Below are positions 1 through 11,579 of a stretch of 64,000 nucleotides of DNA, piece after piece (position 1 is the stretch's first letter; each line of letters begins with the position of its first letter). The notes under the pieces were generated by a model. It had not been told where the DNA came from and searched no databases. It saw only the letters and a list, made by a program, of their open reading frames with translations. This DNA is from Ahaetulla prasina (taxonomy: Eukaryota > Chordata > Lepidosauria > Squamata > Colubridae): positions 158,356,502-158,420,501 of the forward strand of contig NC_080541.1 of assembly GCF_028640845.1 (NCBI RefSeq), given 5' to 3'. Position numbers and translations under genes: made by a program.

Positions 1-21
1 ATATAAATTGGAATAATTAAC

Positions 22-24
22 AAA

Positions 25-71
<47 letters not shown>
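22..71. repeat. (AAAT)n microsatellite
   Basis: About twelve AAAT units in a row. It could be the A-rich tail of a retroelement just left of the window, but the left edge cuts off the evidence. Confidence 0.9.
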
Positions 72-72
<1 letters not shown>

Positions 73-334
73 CTCACAGAGAGTTGTCCCACGGCGAGTT
101 AGCCGCAGCGAGTTGGCCCATTCCTCTTGGCAGCATGCCCACTCTTAGGTCTGTAGAGGCACTGCTCCTCCTATCTGCCCATCTGTCCTCCAACAAGTAG
201 GCCACCCTGCGCAATAGCACTCGATCACAGCTCTAGGCTATGGCGGAAGTAGAGACTGGGCCCTTCGGCAGTCTCAGACATTGTTGTTCTTGTGCCACTG
301 CTACCATTGGGGAATGCTGCTTCATGGTCACACA

Positions 335-635
335 TTTTGGGTAAGGGAACAATTGTCCCTGTTGCCCAGTGTTCTCAAGGATTTGCTGTGCACCACTTAC
401 TGTACCTTCAGGCATTTTTCTCCTGCTGTTGAAAGATCTGTGTAGTCTATCCAATGCAGAACTTGGTCATATCAAACCTTCTTTCCCAAAGCCACCTTGG
501 AGTTTGAACTAGCAGGGCTTTGGAAGTCTTGGATAGACTGTGTGGGCTTCTCAACAGCAGGAGAAAAATACCTGAATGCTGCAGATACGCAGGAGCATTG
601 CGTAACAGGGTAATTGTGCTCTTGCCCAGGATGCA
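335..635. repeat. Imperfect inverted repeat
   Basis: The left arm (about 335-454) reads on the minus strand much as the right arm (about 529-635) reads on the plus strand. Both contain TTGGATAGACT followed by CAACAGCAGGAGAAAAAT, then a stretch with ACAGGG and ATTGT. The arms are roughly 75% similar over 100-120 bases, with a loop of about 75 bases. The repeat family is not recognised. Small open frames on both arms are by-products of the repeat and do not look like genes. Confidence 0.6.
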
Positions 636-821
636 TGCCCTACCCTGCTTTTACCCAGCCCGAGTAAAGAGAGCTATTTTTAATCAATTTATTGCTATCT
701 CATTTGCTGTATGGATATCCTAAATTTTAACAAGAGCGTAAATAGGAAAAATTGCATTTCTAAAGAATTCTTAGAAAACAGTAGTTAATACTACAGTGTC
801 CATTCATTATACATCTGTAAT

Positions 822-844
822 TATATATATATATATATATATAT
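822..844. repeat. (AT)n microsatellite
   Basis: Uninterrupted AT dinucleotide run inside AT-rich DNA. Confidence 0.9.
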
Positions 845-1154
845 GAATGATAATTTTAATAATACATCAAAGTATAGTAGCCATTGTTTTTGACTGGGAT
901 ATTGAATATCACAATATATTTATTATTTTATTAGTATCCTGATGAATAATCTTTACCTGTTTATAGCTATGTACATTTTAGAACTATTCTGTAACGAGCA
1001 TGGTGATTTATAAAATAAATTTGGGGTCTTGGAGCTTCCATGTATGTCATTAAAACTGTGACATAAAAATCATTGTTTAATTGATTTATTAAAATGGAAA
1101 GTAAAAGAAGAACATACCAAGGCCAGTTTTTTTCTTTTTACAAATTTGTAATCC

Positions 1155-1345
1155 CTTTTAATGGGGTGGAATCGGAGTGACTGGATGGAGCTGAGTGCTT
1201 ACTGGCCGGATGCCCTTCTTGACACCTACACAGAGTTTGCAGCAGATATTTATTCTTTGCACCCTAATAGAGAAACATCTGTAACTGCCTAGAATTGAAC
1301 TCTCTCAACCTTCGGCGAGCGTCTTCATCTTTAGGCCACCACACC
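1155..1345 (-). mobile_element. tRNA-derived SINE, minus strand
   Basis: On the minus strand the element starts near 1345 with a tRNA-like head. A box-A-like GTGGCCTAAAGATG is followed by a box-B-like GTTCAATTCT. It ends near 1160 with GGGCATCCGGCCAGTAA and a short run matching the RTE/CR1-type tails seen on other vertebrate SINEs. This is known from squamate SINE families in general; the exact family name is not certain. It is decayed and no clear target duplication was found. Confidence 0.6.
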
Positions 1346-1349
1346 CCTC

Positions 1350-3040
1350 TAAGCTCAGTAGAGACAACAATAGAAGGGAGAGTTTTCAATATTTGAGTTA
1401 GAACTGGTGAAAATTTTGAATCCTTTTCCATTTCTCTCCCCAGGCGACAAATGTTACAAAAACAAAATATAGAAGAGAAAATATTTAGGAAATCTGTGAC
1501 AGATATAATAGCAAGGGACAGATTTGAACAATCCAAAGCAAAACTTAAAACCGTGAAGGAACCTCATGAAAAAATATTGTATTCATTACCAGTCATTGGC
1601 AGTTCGAGCAGTGCAAAGCCTATTGCAGAGTATGGTGGCTAAGAAGGTAAGGAAAAATATGGAAATTAGCATAAACCTAATTTTGACATGTCATTTAAAT
1701 GTTTCAGATTTTAAAAAATGAATCGGCTTCTAACTAACCTTGTATATGTTTCTTCTAATGCTGATTTTGACAAAAATCCAAAAAAAAGAATCTGACAATT
1801 AAATATAATACATAAATTCAAATATTTCAGCACTTCCAAATGAAGAAAACACAGCTGTATACCCGTTGTGCTAATTGTTAGCAAATGTTGACTTTTAAGC
1901 AGCAAATATTTCAAGCATGCATTACAATTACCTCTGTATTTGGCTTTAAAATTAAATTATTCAATGCCATATAAAAATAATTGAGGAAAAATTCATTGGT
2001 TGTTAATGCAGCCAAGTAGTATGAGTGCAATTAAACATGTTAACTATACTTATTGTAGGCAGGACTGCTGGAGCTTTGCCTCAGTGATTCCTTCGTAACT
2101 GTATATAGAACAATGCCATAAGCCATTAGCTCTGGATAGAATGTATTTTCAGTTGCTCTCTGGCTATGCCTAATGCAATAATTTGGTCCCAGCTGCTAAC
2201 TTTCATTAACACGCTGTGTACTTTGATTAGTTTCATTAGCTGCTTTCCTATGTGTAATTAATTATGTTTCTCGTTGATTCTACTTTAATTCTTTGTATAT
2301 ATATTTCTCCATGTGTGTCATGGACAGGAATGGAAAACTCAGGCAATTGCTAGGAGAGATATGAGGTGTTTCCTAGCTTCTCCTAATTCAGTCATCAACA
2401 TATTTTTTAATTTTGTACAGCCATTTAAAGATCTCCACCTTTTTTGATTGTGTCATTTTCTGTGCAGTACTCTTTTCACAATTTAGATGTACTGCCATAG
2501 GCACGATGAGATCTTCTCTTTTAATTATTATTTTGCCTTGTGCATCCATATGGGATGCAGAGAATGGTGTTATAGAGAGCTGGGAACAGACTACACATTA
2601 CACCATTCATGTATTAATGATTACTTTTATTAAAAAGAACAAGTAAAAAATAAAATAAAAGAAGCAGTTTTCTTTGTAGTCGGTTGATCTGTTTTATATC
2701 ATAAACTGTTTTATATCATAAACATAAAGTTTGAGGTTGTTTAGGTTTCAGTTTCTAATTATGAATTGACACACACACAGTAGTTGATTACTTGTTACAA
2801 TATCGTTCTTGTTTTCCAAATTTGTTTCACCAATCAAATTTATGTTAGCCAACCCAAGCATCACTTTTTGAGATTCTCATCTATGCCCAAATTTTTCTTC
2901 CAATTTTTCTTATTATGTATTGTGCTTCTTTCCTAAACCCATAATCCCTTGAACTCCATTTATGCTCTGTACAGTAACAGTACAACATATGGAAATGCAT
3001 TCTATACTGTTTATTTTTAGGGTAATTTCCCCTCCCTCCA
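1350..3040. other. No gene or recognisable element
   Basis: AT-rich DNA with only short chance open frames and a small CA run near 2770. Nothing here matches a family I recognise. Confidence 0.5.
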
Positions 3041-3176
3041 TGTATGTATGTATATATATATGTATGTAGGTCTTTGGTTAGAAAACAAATATATATGTAT
3101 ATATATATATATATATATGTATATACACACACACACATATATATATACTGTGTGCATATACATACATACATACTTA
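3041..3176. repeat. Compound TA/TG/CA microsatellite
   Basis: TATG, TA, CA and TACA tracts follow one another. Apparent proteins on both strands rich in Y, I, C and V are translations of the microsatellite and should not be annotated as genes. Confidence 0.85.
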
Positions 3177-3806
3177 GATACTGCGATGAAGCAATAGTTT
3201 GTTCCACAGGGAAAGTAGGATATTATTAATGCTTAGCCTTCTGTATGCTTCACGTATTGAAATGTTGCTCACATTTTGTTCACAATCTTCTCCCAATGCA
3301 AAAGTGAATACAGTTTTTGTAAGTACATTTCTCCTGTGTCATCTGAAAGGCCTGCTAGAGAGGTCACACCAGGAAGTGCAGTTAATATCAACTCTCTAAA
3401 AAACTCAACTCCACATCTCAGACTTGAGAAATGACTTAAGCTTTTTTTATCGAAGACAAGAAAGAAAACTTACAGAAAATCTTTTTATTTCCGAACATGG
3501 GAATGAAGCCCTAGACACTTGCCAAGGTTTAAATTGTAAACTTTTTCCTACCATCTTTTTGAGGCAATGGATTTTTGAAAATGGAGAATCCATTCCAACT
3601 TTACCTTAATTGTTATGTGTGGTAGAGAATCATTTGTTGCTCTCTTGCCAGCACCAGTCCTGGCCAAAGCAGCAACAAAGAACCAGATAATTATTCTTTA
3701 TTGTAGATTTTGGCAAAAATGTCTCTCTGTTGGTGATGGTGAGGATTTAAGGCTAAGAAAGGAGTGTAATATTGAGAAAGGTTAAATTAAGAGGATAAGA
3801 TAGGAC

Positions 3807-4271
3807 CATCATGGCGAACCTATGGCACACATGCTAGAGGTGGCACGCAGCACCCTCTCTGTGGGCACACAAGCCATCGCCCCAGTTCAGTGTTGCACAT
3901 GCTCGCACGCCTCCTGTGGGCCAGCTGGTCTTTGGATCTCTGCATGCATGCACAGAGGGAGGGGGGCGCGCGCAGGGGCTGCACGTGCATGTGCAGGTGG
4001 GCATGTGGACGGGGTGCTTGTGAGGGGCCATGCGCACATACGCAGAGTGGGGCGTGTGTGGGGGGCCACGTGTGCATGCATGGGGGGCATGTGGGGGGCA
4101 CGCACATGTGCAGGGGCAGGGGGCATGCAGGAGGCCATGTGCACATGCGTTGGGTGGGGCGCATGCACAGGGGCTGCACTCAGATTGCATTTTGGGAGTT
4201 CAGGCGCTCACACTTGCATTCGCACACACGTGCTTTGGACATGCGCTTCGAAAAAGGTTAGCCATCACTGG
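3807..4271. mobile_element. Non-autonomous hAT DNA transposon (MITE)
   Basis: The element begins CATCATGGCGAACCTATGG and ends GGTTAGCCATCACTGG. The ends form terminal inverted repeats of the CAGTGATGGCGAACC type known for vertebrate hAT MITEs. It is flanked by an exact 8-bp target duplication, GATAGGAC, at 3799-3806 and 4272-4279; 8 bp is the hAT hallmark. The interior is G-rich with TGCATG and GCACATGTGC repeats, which create long spurious open frames on both strands. There is no transposase. A related, more decayed copy lies at 31363-31812. Confidence 0.9.
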
Positions 4272-4611
4272 GATAGGACATGTTGAGTCAGAAGAAATAA
4301 CAAAGGTTATATCCTAACTTGGTATTATTTCAGACTCGAAAGACAATTAGCTGTTAGATAATTAATAAAATTGCTTACTATATTACGTCATTGTTGGCCA
4401 TCAGAGACACTATGTATTTTAACTTTCAGCTCCTGCTCATGTTTTTACTTATCAGTCAATCATACATGTTCCATTTGATAGCTTCAGTTGCTTTTTAAGA
4501 GAGGCTTATTATGAGAGTCATGCCTTCTCTTTCCTTAAGGCACTTTTGGCACTCAGCACTTTGAAAAATGTGTTATCTATTGAAATATTTGTATTCAAAA
4601 TGGACAGTGAT

Positions 4612-4731
4612 TTGTCCTATCCTATCCTATCCTATCCTATCCTATCCTATCCTATCCTTTCCTAAGCTAAGCTAAGCTAAGCTATCCTATCCTATCCTAT
4701 CCTATCCTATCCTATCCTATCCTATCCTATC
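4612..4731. repeat. (TCCTA)n array with GCTAA interruption
   Basis: Pentanucleotide TCCTA repeats run on both sides of a central block of four AGCTA units near 4665-4684. The array sits directly beyond the 3' end of the L1 fragment that follows. Confidence 0.9.
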
Positions 4732-4739
4732 CAATTTCA

Positions 4740-5285
4740 ATATGCTGAAGGGGTATTTACATATCTTCTTGTGCAATCTCAAGATAAACATCTCTTTCAT
4801 AAATATATTTTTGTTTTTCTAACATATTTTCCCATCTAGCCAGTTATAGAATAAATCTCATATTTTATAATATTGCTTGTCTTCTTGATCTCTAATTTCA
4901 AATGTCAATTTAATCATCCCTGCACATTCCATCATCTTTCTAATTATTTCATCTTGCAAAGGTAATTTCTCATTTTTCCAATTTTTAGCAAACACAATCC
5001 TAGCTGCTGTAGTAATATTCACAATCAAATATTTTACATTTCTAGTATATATCTCAGGAATAATTCCCAACAGAAAAACTTCTGGCTTAAAGTCAATGCG
5101 ATTTTTAATCATTTTCTCCAACCATGTGTGTATCTTAGTCCAATATCTTTTCCCTTCAGCACATGTCCACCACATATGGTAGTATGATCCAGGTGTCTGA
5201 TGACACTTCCAGCATTTTTCTGATTTGTCCTTAAACATTCTTGCAATTAAACATTCTTTAATTTGTCCTTAAACATTCTTCATGT
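4740..5285 (-). mobile_element. L1 LINE 3' fragment, minus strand
   Basis: 5'-truncated L1: the end of ORF2 (4858-5238) plus about 120 bases of 3' untranslated DNA down to the TCCTA array. The 5' break lies in a small direct duplication (TTTGTCCTTAAACATTCTT occurs twice between 5221 and 5280). No target duplication was identified. Confidence 0.7.
4858..5238 (-). pseudogene. L1 ORF2p C-terminus (fragment)
   Basis: 126 residues that match the extreme C-terminus of L1 ORF2p, the endonuclease/reverse transcriptase of L1 elements. The visible marker is the Cys-rich segment CWKC...HMWWTC near the N-terminal end of the fragment, followed by the usual tail with W, K and L residues (RYWTKIHTWLEKM). 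Full-length L1 ORF2p is about 1,200-1,300 residues, so endonuclease and reverse transcriptase domains are absent and the copy is inactive. The frame is intact over the whole fragment, so it is not very old. It probably belongs to a squamate L1 lineage; the ORF1-only L1 at 44.6-47.7 kb may be a relative, but they do not overlap and cannot be compared. Confidence 0.75.
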
Positions 5286-5599
5286 CGGGGATAAATGCCA
5301 CCTGTACAGTGTGGCTTTTTATGTAAGATCATCCACTGCCTTTGGGGTGAGCAACTTTATGCCAAGGGCAGAAAAATATGAATTAGTAAGACAAATATAT
5401 TAGAACAATAAGAAATATAGAATCATGCAGATATCATCCATGATACTTCTACATTCCTTTCTATTCTTATAAATTATCCTTGTATTCACCATGCTCCATA
5501 ACAGCCTTTTATTTAAACTCCTCCTCTTTCTGTCTCCATCCAACCATAGTTTCTTCTAGCCTTCCCTTCCTCTTGACAGCACGTCAGTTTTCATATATT

Positions 5600-5990
5600 T
5601 GTTTGGCAATTTAGTCGTAACTTATACTCTCACTATATACTGCATATCAGCCAGTAACAAAAAACCATTGCATACGGAACTAGACCCACTTTTTATATCC
5701 CCAGCCATCACATCTATAATAATAAACATATCCCAATATAAATATCCTCTATATATTTATCCATCAATTCATTGGAAACCAAGAGGACATGAAACAGCCT
5801 TGTCTTACTCCTTGCTGAAAGTTGACCATTTGCTAAGCATTCTGTTTATTCTTCTGTATACTAACTTTCAGCAGCGGCACCGGAACTACCAGTCTTTCTT
5901 TCCACATTCACGTAAAACATTTCATAATTTGACCTGTTTACTTTGCCGTATGTTTTCTCTAATTCCGCAAATATACGGAGAACGTTTTTG
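5600..5990 (-). pseudogene. Decayed LINE reverse transcriptase relic
   Basis: On the minus strand, short frames read LEKTYGKVNR near 5950-5920 and, after stops, GVRQGCFMSSW near 5815-5780. These resemble two conserved non-LTR RT motifs: the palm motif before the catalytic Asp, and the GxRQGCxxSP motif. The catalytic Asp-Asp box is not readable and several stops interrupt the frame. The long plus-strand open frame over the same bases is a shadow. The clade cannot be assigned. Confidence 0.4.
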
Positions 5991-6009
5991 TCGCTTTTAT
6001 AGTTAAATA

Positions 6010-7255
6010 GTTAACATTATATATTGTAATATATGTAAATTATATGTTGAGCAAGGGTACATTATAGGCTGAGTATATAATGAAGAGTTAGTTATTTCCA
6101 TGCAAGATAGAAGTAGGTGAAATTTATTTTGGTAAAATGCTACATCTTTGAGATCTCACACATACTTTACATAAAGGTTTACTCTCGCACAGACAATTTT
6201 AACCTTAGGATTCAGTGGTCCACAGAAGGTAACAACAATAGCCATATGTTTGTCTTGGAAAAAACTGTCATTTCACTGTAGTATTTTTAAAGAAAAAATT
6301 ATGAAGGTATTATAATTTAATTATGCATATAGCCAGCTAATGATCCTAATGATACATTTAAGAGGAGGAGAAGGAGGAGATTATATGGCAAACAATGTAA
6401 GCCCCATCATGTTTACTTCAGTCAAGCCTGATGGCTACTGTCATGTCTGAAACCCATTGTATTCTTTTTTCCCCTTCTTCTTTCTTCTCTAAAAAGACAC
6501 AGGCGATGTGAGAATATCTCCTTTGTGTTATCATTCCCCCCGAGAGATTTCTAAATTATCATGAAAATATGCCGACAGTGGGCATGTTGGCTGATTTGAT
6601 TCATTCAGAATCAATTCCCGATTGACACAGAAATGTGAGCTTTATTCAGTTAAGCAGCCCAGTTAAAGGAAAAGAAGGAAAACTGATTTTGCCTGCTATG
6701 TTTACCCTATAAATATTCTTGATAAGATCAACAAGGGTATATTATGCAAGCTAAGAATTTCACCATGTGTATGAAGGACACATACTTTTCACAGGTGATG
6801 TTTGCATTATTTCCAATGTAAATTTCACTCCTTGTTCCAGGTAGTGATGTCCCAAATCCCTCAGGGTGTTGTCAGTAGTCATCAAATCTAACAGTGATGG
6901 TCAGTGAGCAGTCCTATTGAACTCTGTGGGACTTACTTTACAGTAGACATACAAGAGATTGAACTATAAACATTTAATGCAACCTTCAAACAGGCATTTT
7001 GTTTGAAAAGCAATGTCCAAATTCAACTCAAAGCACCAAAGTCTTTAGTCTCTTTTTGACATTCCTCCGATAGTTCATCTGAAAACGAATCTCTTCACTT
7101 TGCTTTGAAGATAGCTTTCAATGAGATTTTAGGACCAATCCTATTTTTCTGAGATTCAGTGTTATATATTATGTTCTTATTTAAATACATATGTATTACG
7201 ATATAAAAGAATGCACTCATGTATTTTTACTATTTGAATAATAAATTTACAGTAG
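6010..7255. other. No gene or recognisable element
   Basis: AT-rich, apparently unique sequence without repeats or long frames on either strand. Confidence 0.5.
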
Positions 7256-7261
7256 AACTTT

Positions 7262-7276
7262 CCAGTAGATGGCAGC
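7262..7276 (+). promoter_or_regulatory. CTCF-like core site
   Basis: CCAGTAGATGGCAGC differs at one position from the vertebrate CTCF core CCACYAGATGGCAGC. It sits in otherwise unique AT-rich DNA and is not inside a recognised repeat. Whether it is occupied cannot be judged from sequence. Confidence 0.4.
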
Positions 7277-8740
7277 ATCATTCAGCCTTTTTAAAAGGTT
7301 GTACTGAATAAAGGGCAACAAAATTCTCATTTAATTGTGAAGGAAATGTTAATAGCTGTCCAGAAACATAGTCATTAAAATGCTGCTATAAAGGTATCCA
7401 TGTTAGATGAAGCCACCAAATATTTGATTATTATTTGATTTTCCTATTAATAAACACTTGGACAAATTGCAGGAGAATTTTACTTGGTCCTGCTTGAAAA
7501 AATGAATCTTTGTTTGCCTGACCAGGCCTATTCTTTTCTTTTTTTTTAAACAGATGCAATATAACAAGGATGAACACAAAGGGAGTAAAAATGTAGCAGA
7601 TTTTTATAGATCAGATTTGCTTTAAAGATCGACCAGCAAGCTATGATGAATGGTTGTAGTTACCTACGGGAAGTATTTAATTCACAGTCTATCTGAAGAA
7701 TGGAATTTGAAAGATCCCTTTGCTTACAGGGGAGAGTATTTAAATAACTGAAATATACCATTTTTTTTGTCTTTTCCCAGACTGCAACATTCTGCAAATT
7801 TATGCTACTTCAACTGTGTGTTTCTTGCATGCAATGATAGCTTCCATGCAATGAATTGTGGATGTGAAAAGGAAAAGGATCACAAATTAGAGCTTTCTAC
7901 TACAATCCGAGGCAAAATAGGCAGGGGTGTGCACAACACATAACAATGTACACCTATTCCTTTTACAAAAGCAATACGCATACAATACACAGAACATATG
8001 CCCTGTTTTGAAATTGAAGGCAATGCTCTGGCTGTCAGAAAGTCAATATCTTGTCATATACAAATATTGTATAACAAACAGATTTGTACCTCTTAGGTCA
8101 CAATCACCTCAGAATCAAATATATGGCTAATAAACATATTCACACAACAAAAATTCAGAGGTCTACCTCATAAGATTGGCTTCCATGCAGTGAAAGCACA
8201 ATTATTAATAGCGCTATATTGCTGAGACTGGTTTTATTTTTCCTCATAGTAGTCTTTCAGTCCAACTCATACTTTTGTTTTTCATGAAAAGATCCAGTAA
8301 ATGCTATGCAGTTTATGGTAGATAAGCCAGGATTTCATGTTTGTACTCTGGGATATATTAGAGATGAATTGACTTTTTTTCCATTGCTGGATCTGGATAT
8401 TACCCACCCTTTCCCCTCCTAAATTTAATTTTGGCTTTTGTTGAATCTATCGAAACAACAAAATAGCAATCCCTATATTATCCTTTGGGTAGAAAGTCAG
8501 CCAAATTGTTTTCAACAATGTTCTGGTGTATTTTGGGAAGGCAGTAGGACTGTTTACCATGCACCTGTTCTTAGAAACACTGTTCAGAAAATATCGCTAG
8601 CATTAGTGCTGTGGCTTTGCGTGCATGACATTCAGCAGGGTTATGATTTGGTCATGGAAATTCCTTATGTAATTACATAGCAAAGGTATGACTTGGAGAC
8701 TTGCTTTGTGCTTTACAAAGCATGCTTTAAAAAAATGATG
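7277..8740. other. No gene or recognisable element
   Basis: Unique-looking AT-rich DNA. The 60-80 codon open frames here have no recognisable motif and unbiased composition. Confidence 0.5.
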
Positions 8741-8741
8741 T

Positions 8742-9410
8742 GGATTATTTATTTATTTATTTATTTATTTAATTTAATTTTTATACCGCCCTTCTCCCGA
8801 AGGACTCAGGGCGGTGTACAGGCAAAAATAAAACAATACAATATACAGATTAAAATACCATTTAAAAAACTTATTTAAATTAGCCTGAGATTAAAAATTT
8901 TCATACTAAAAAACCCCATTTAAAATTAATAAAATTTCCCCTTAAAACTAATTTAAGCCAGCCCCGCGCGGATAAAGAGATGTGTTTTTAGTTCGCGACG
9001 AAATGTCCGAAGGTCAGGTATTTGACGTAGACCCGGGGGAAGCTCATTCCAGAGTGTGGGCGCCCCCACAGAGAAGGCCCTTCCCCTGGGGGCCGCCAGC
9101 CGGCATTGTTTGGCGGACGGCACCCTGAGAAGTCCCTCTCTATGGGAGCGTACGGGTCGGTGGGAGGCGTGTGGTAGCAGCAGGCGGTCCCGTAAGTACC
9201 CAGGTCCTAAGCCATGGAGCGCTTTAAAGGTCATAACCAACACCTTAAAGTGCACCTGGAAAGCCACAGGCAGCCAGTGCAGCCTGCGCAGGATCGGTGT
9301 TACATGGGAGCTACGTGTAGCTCCCTCTACGTGTAGCTCCCTCTATAACCCGCGCAGCTGCATTCTGGACTAACTGAAGCCTCCGAGCGCACTTCAAGGG
9401 GAGCCCCATG
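8742..9410 (-). mobile_element. CR1 LINE 3' end, minus strand
   Basis: 5'-truncated CR1 copy. Its 3' end on the minus strand is ACCGCCCTGAGTCCTTCGG...AGAAGGGCGGTATAAAA followed by (AAAT)n, a hairpin-forming tail also present on the SINE at 54.6 kb. The coding part is at 8953-9267. An 18-base tandem duplication (TACGTGTAGCTCCCTC) lies near 9310-9345. The body is the same family as the CR1 pieces at 39.6-42.1 kb and 59.8-64 kb. Confidence 0.85.
8953..9267 (-). pseudogene. CR1 ORF2 C-terminus (fragment)
   Basis: About 104 residues of the C-terminal end of CR1 ORF2p. Visible markers are KVLVMTFKALHGLGPGYLRD at the start and APTLWNELPPGLRQ near the middle, followed by LRTFRRELKTHLF before the stop. 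This is the characteristic end of CR1-clade proteins, downstream of the reverse transcriptase. The catalytic domains are missing, so it is non-functional. The frame is open throughout the fragment. Confidence 0.85.
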
Positions 9411-9522
9411 ATTAGTCTTGCCTTCAGATCAACAAAAAGTTGTCTTGCATTGCTAGCTTTTCAGTTTCCAAAAGTCTTTGTTTCTTCAGGACTTACACAC
9501 CAGGAACATTCTTCCTTTAACC

Positions 9523-9654
9523 CAGGGGTTCAAACTGGCGGTCTGTGGGCTGGATGCATCCCACGAGGCCATGCCCATGCCAGCTCCGCAAATGGAAAAA
9601 ACATCATGAAACGTCACATGATGACAACATGATGTCGCGAGTTTGACACCCTTG
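9523..9654. mobile_element. Short hAT MITE (132 bp)
   Basis: Begins CAGGGGTTCAAACTGGCGG and ends GAGTTTGACACCCTTG. It is flanked by an 8-bp duplication, CTTTAACC, at 9515-9522 and 9655-9662. It belongs to the same MITE family as the element at 9886-10020. Confidence 0.85.
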
Positions 9655-9885
9655 CTTTAACCTTTCTACTCCTCTATGCCCCATAAGTAATAATTGTCTG
9701 ATAAATAGTTCTTGAAAGCTTGCAACAATTTTGGAAACCTTCAACTAGCCTAATAATATTGTTGCTTCTGTTTTTTTTTAAATCTTAGCCAACATAACAT
9801 AGTGACCCACTTCATAACCAATTTTAAAAACCCTACTAAATTCTTCCACTTGAAATGAAAAGATGAGAACTGGGACTGGTTAGAT

Positions 9886-10020
9886 CAGGGGTGTCAAACT
9901 TACGGCCCACGGGCCGGATGCTTCATGAGCTGACCACACCCATCCCTGTTTTAGCAAGGGAGGGGGAAATCACGATATGTCACACGACAACACCATAATG
10001 ACATGAGTTTGACACCCCTG
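9886..10020. mobile_element. Short hAT MITE (135 bp)
   Basis: The termini CAGGGGTGTCAAACT and AGTTTGACACCCCTG are perfect inverted repeats. An exact 8-bp target duplication, GGTTAGAT, lies at 9878-9885 and 10021-10028. There is no coding capacity. Confidence 0.93.
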
Positions 10021-10029
10021 GGTTAGATA

Positions 10030-11380
10030 CAAAACATTTTGTTATTACTCAGCTGTGATCTTTATAGTATTTCCCAACTCCAATAGAACTGTTTGACCAC
10101 AGATTGAACATTCCATATGTGAAATGTTTTTTCCCCCCATGGCTTGATATTACAAAGCAGCAGAAAATATAAAAGCGAATTAATGATCAATGTAAAATAT
10201 TTGGAAGAGTGCGGCCAGCATGGAAGCATTATTACTGATTTAATCCTAGTGGCATTTTTGCTGCTTATTAGTTGAGCTCTGGGCATCCCAGTTCTGCTTG
10301 TTGACAGCTCCAATTATGGGTGCTGCTAATAGGCTTGTGCTTATGGCCTCCTAGCTCTCAACTCTCCTCCAGCACCTTTGCAGCAATCTAAATAGGTAGT
10401 TAATGTATGTTTATACAAATGAGCACAAATGACTCACTGTGAAAATAAACAGATGGGAATCTTGCTTCAAGATCTGAGATCAACAGTACAGAGCCTGACA
10501 TTTTAAAGGCAAGAGCTCTTTGGTGAACCTACTTTTTCTGATGTAAAGTCAATAAAATATCATGACTACATAGAGAGCTTATCAAATTACTCAGCAAGAA
10601 TTACATAAAGAAATGCTCCAGCTGGTGATAAAATATATCATATTTAAGGAAGATGCCCAATCAGACCAATGTCACATGTTCTGAACCCACAGTGGACAAC
10701 CAGATATCTATGAGCAATTGGTACCGGAGAAATCCTAATTATATTTTCTAGTAACTGTTATGTCAAACTATCAGTATATTAAGAGATATACTGGATTGCT
10801 GCCAGAGACGCTGTAACCAGAGTATAACTAAGTAGTCACAGATTGGCTGTCCTTGATAAATTTGTCTAATTTTCTTCCAAGCTGGCAATTCTCCATCTTG
10901 TGTTAGGGAATGCCATCATTTAGTTATACACTGTATGAAATTAGATTTCCTTTTGTGTGCCTCCACTCACCCCATATTCAAATTCACTAGGTGCCTTTTG
11001 CCCTCACTTCTTGCTAATTTTAATGTCATGACAGCTACTAGGATTATGCAGTGCTTTAGATTTAATGGGGAAGAAGTGTTGCAGAATGTGGGAAGGTGAA
11101 CACAGCGCACCTGTTGCAGATGCACTATAACAGCTATAAAGCTGTTTTCTATTATTTGTGGCTGAAGCAGAAATCTCTACACAGCAGCCTGGTAAAACTG
11201 AAAAAATGTGGCTGCATTAATGAGTCACACATAGAAGTTCTGTTCAGGCCCCCAGTGTTCTGAACAATTCTTAAAAAGTAAGCCCTCTGAAATAAGGGAG
11301 TTTAGCACCCCCAACATTCAAATATATTTTTGTATATTTCCATTTCCCAAACTGCTTTAATATACTTCTTTGTCCTATAG
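10030..11380. other. No gene or recognisable element
   Basis: Unique-looking AT-rich DNA. Open frames are short and unremarkable. Confidence 0.5.
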
Positions 11381-11383
11381 GGC

Positions 11384-11572
11384 AGGGATCCTCAACCTCT
11401 GGTCCATAGCCTGGTACCAGTCCTTGGCTCATTGGGAACCAGGCCACGCAAGTGGTGTGTGAGTGCATGAACCTTTATTTGTGTAAGCATTAGGCACGCA
11501 TGCAAAACCATCCTGTCTCCTCCTGCGGTCATTGCCAGTCTGCAGAGATGCAGAGGTTGAGGACTGGTGCTG
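11384..11572. mobile_element. Probable hAT MITE, decayed
   Basis: The left end CAGGGATCCTCAACCTCTGG and right end GCAGAGGTTGAGGACTGGTG are imperfect inverted repeats. The interior (TGGTACCAGTCC, GGGAACCAGGCC) resembles a widespread vertebrate hAT-type MITE. Flanking bases TCCTATAG and TGCTGTAG could be a decayed 8-bp duplication with two mismatches. Confidence 0.65.
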
Positions 11573-11579
11573 TAGTGAA

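Noticed and set aside
1451..1642. 63-codon plus-strand frame MLQKQNIEEKIF... as a possible exon
   Set aside because: The flank at 1641-1646 offers a GT-like site, but there is no neighbouring exon or recognisable homology; not supportable.
3820..4317. Overlapping frames of 90-154 codons rich in His, Cys and Pro on both strands
   Set aside because: They are translations of the G-rich interior of a hAT MITE with terminal repeats and target duplication; no domain is present.
4612..4731. CRISPR-like array
   Set aside because: Simple pentanucleotide repeat without spacers, in a vertebrate genome.
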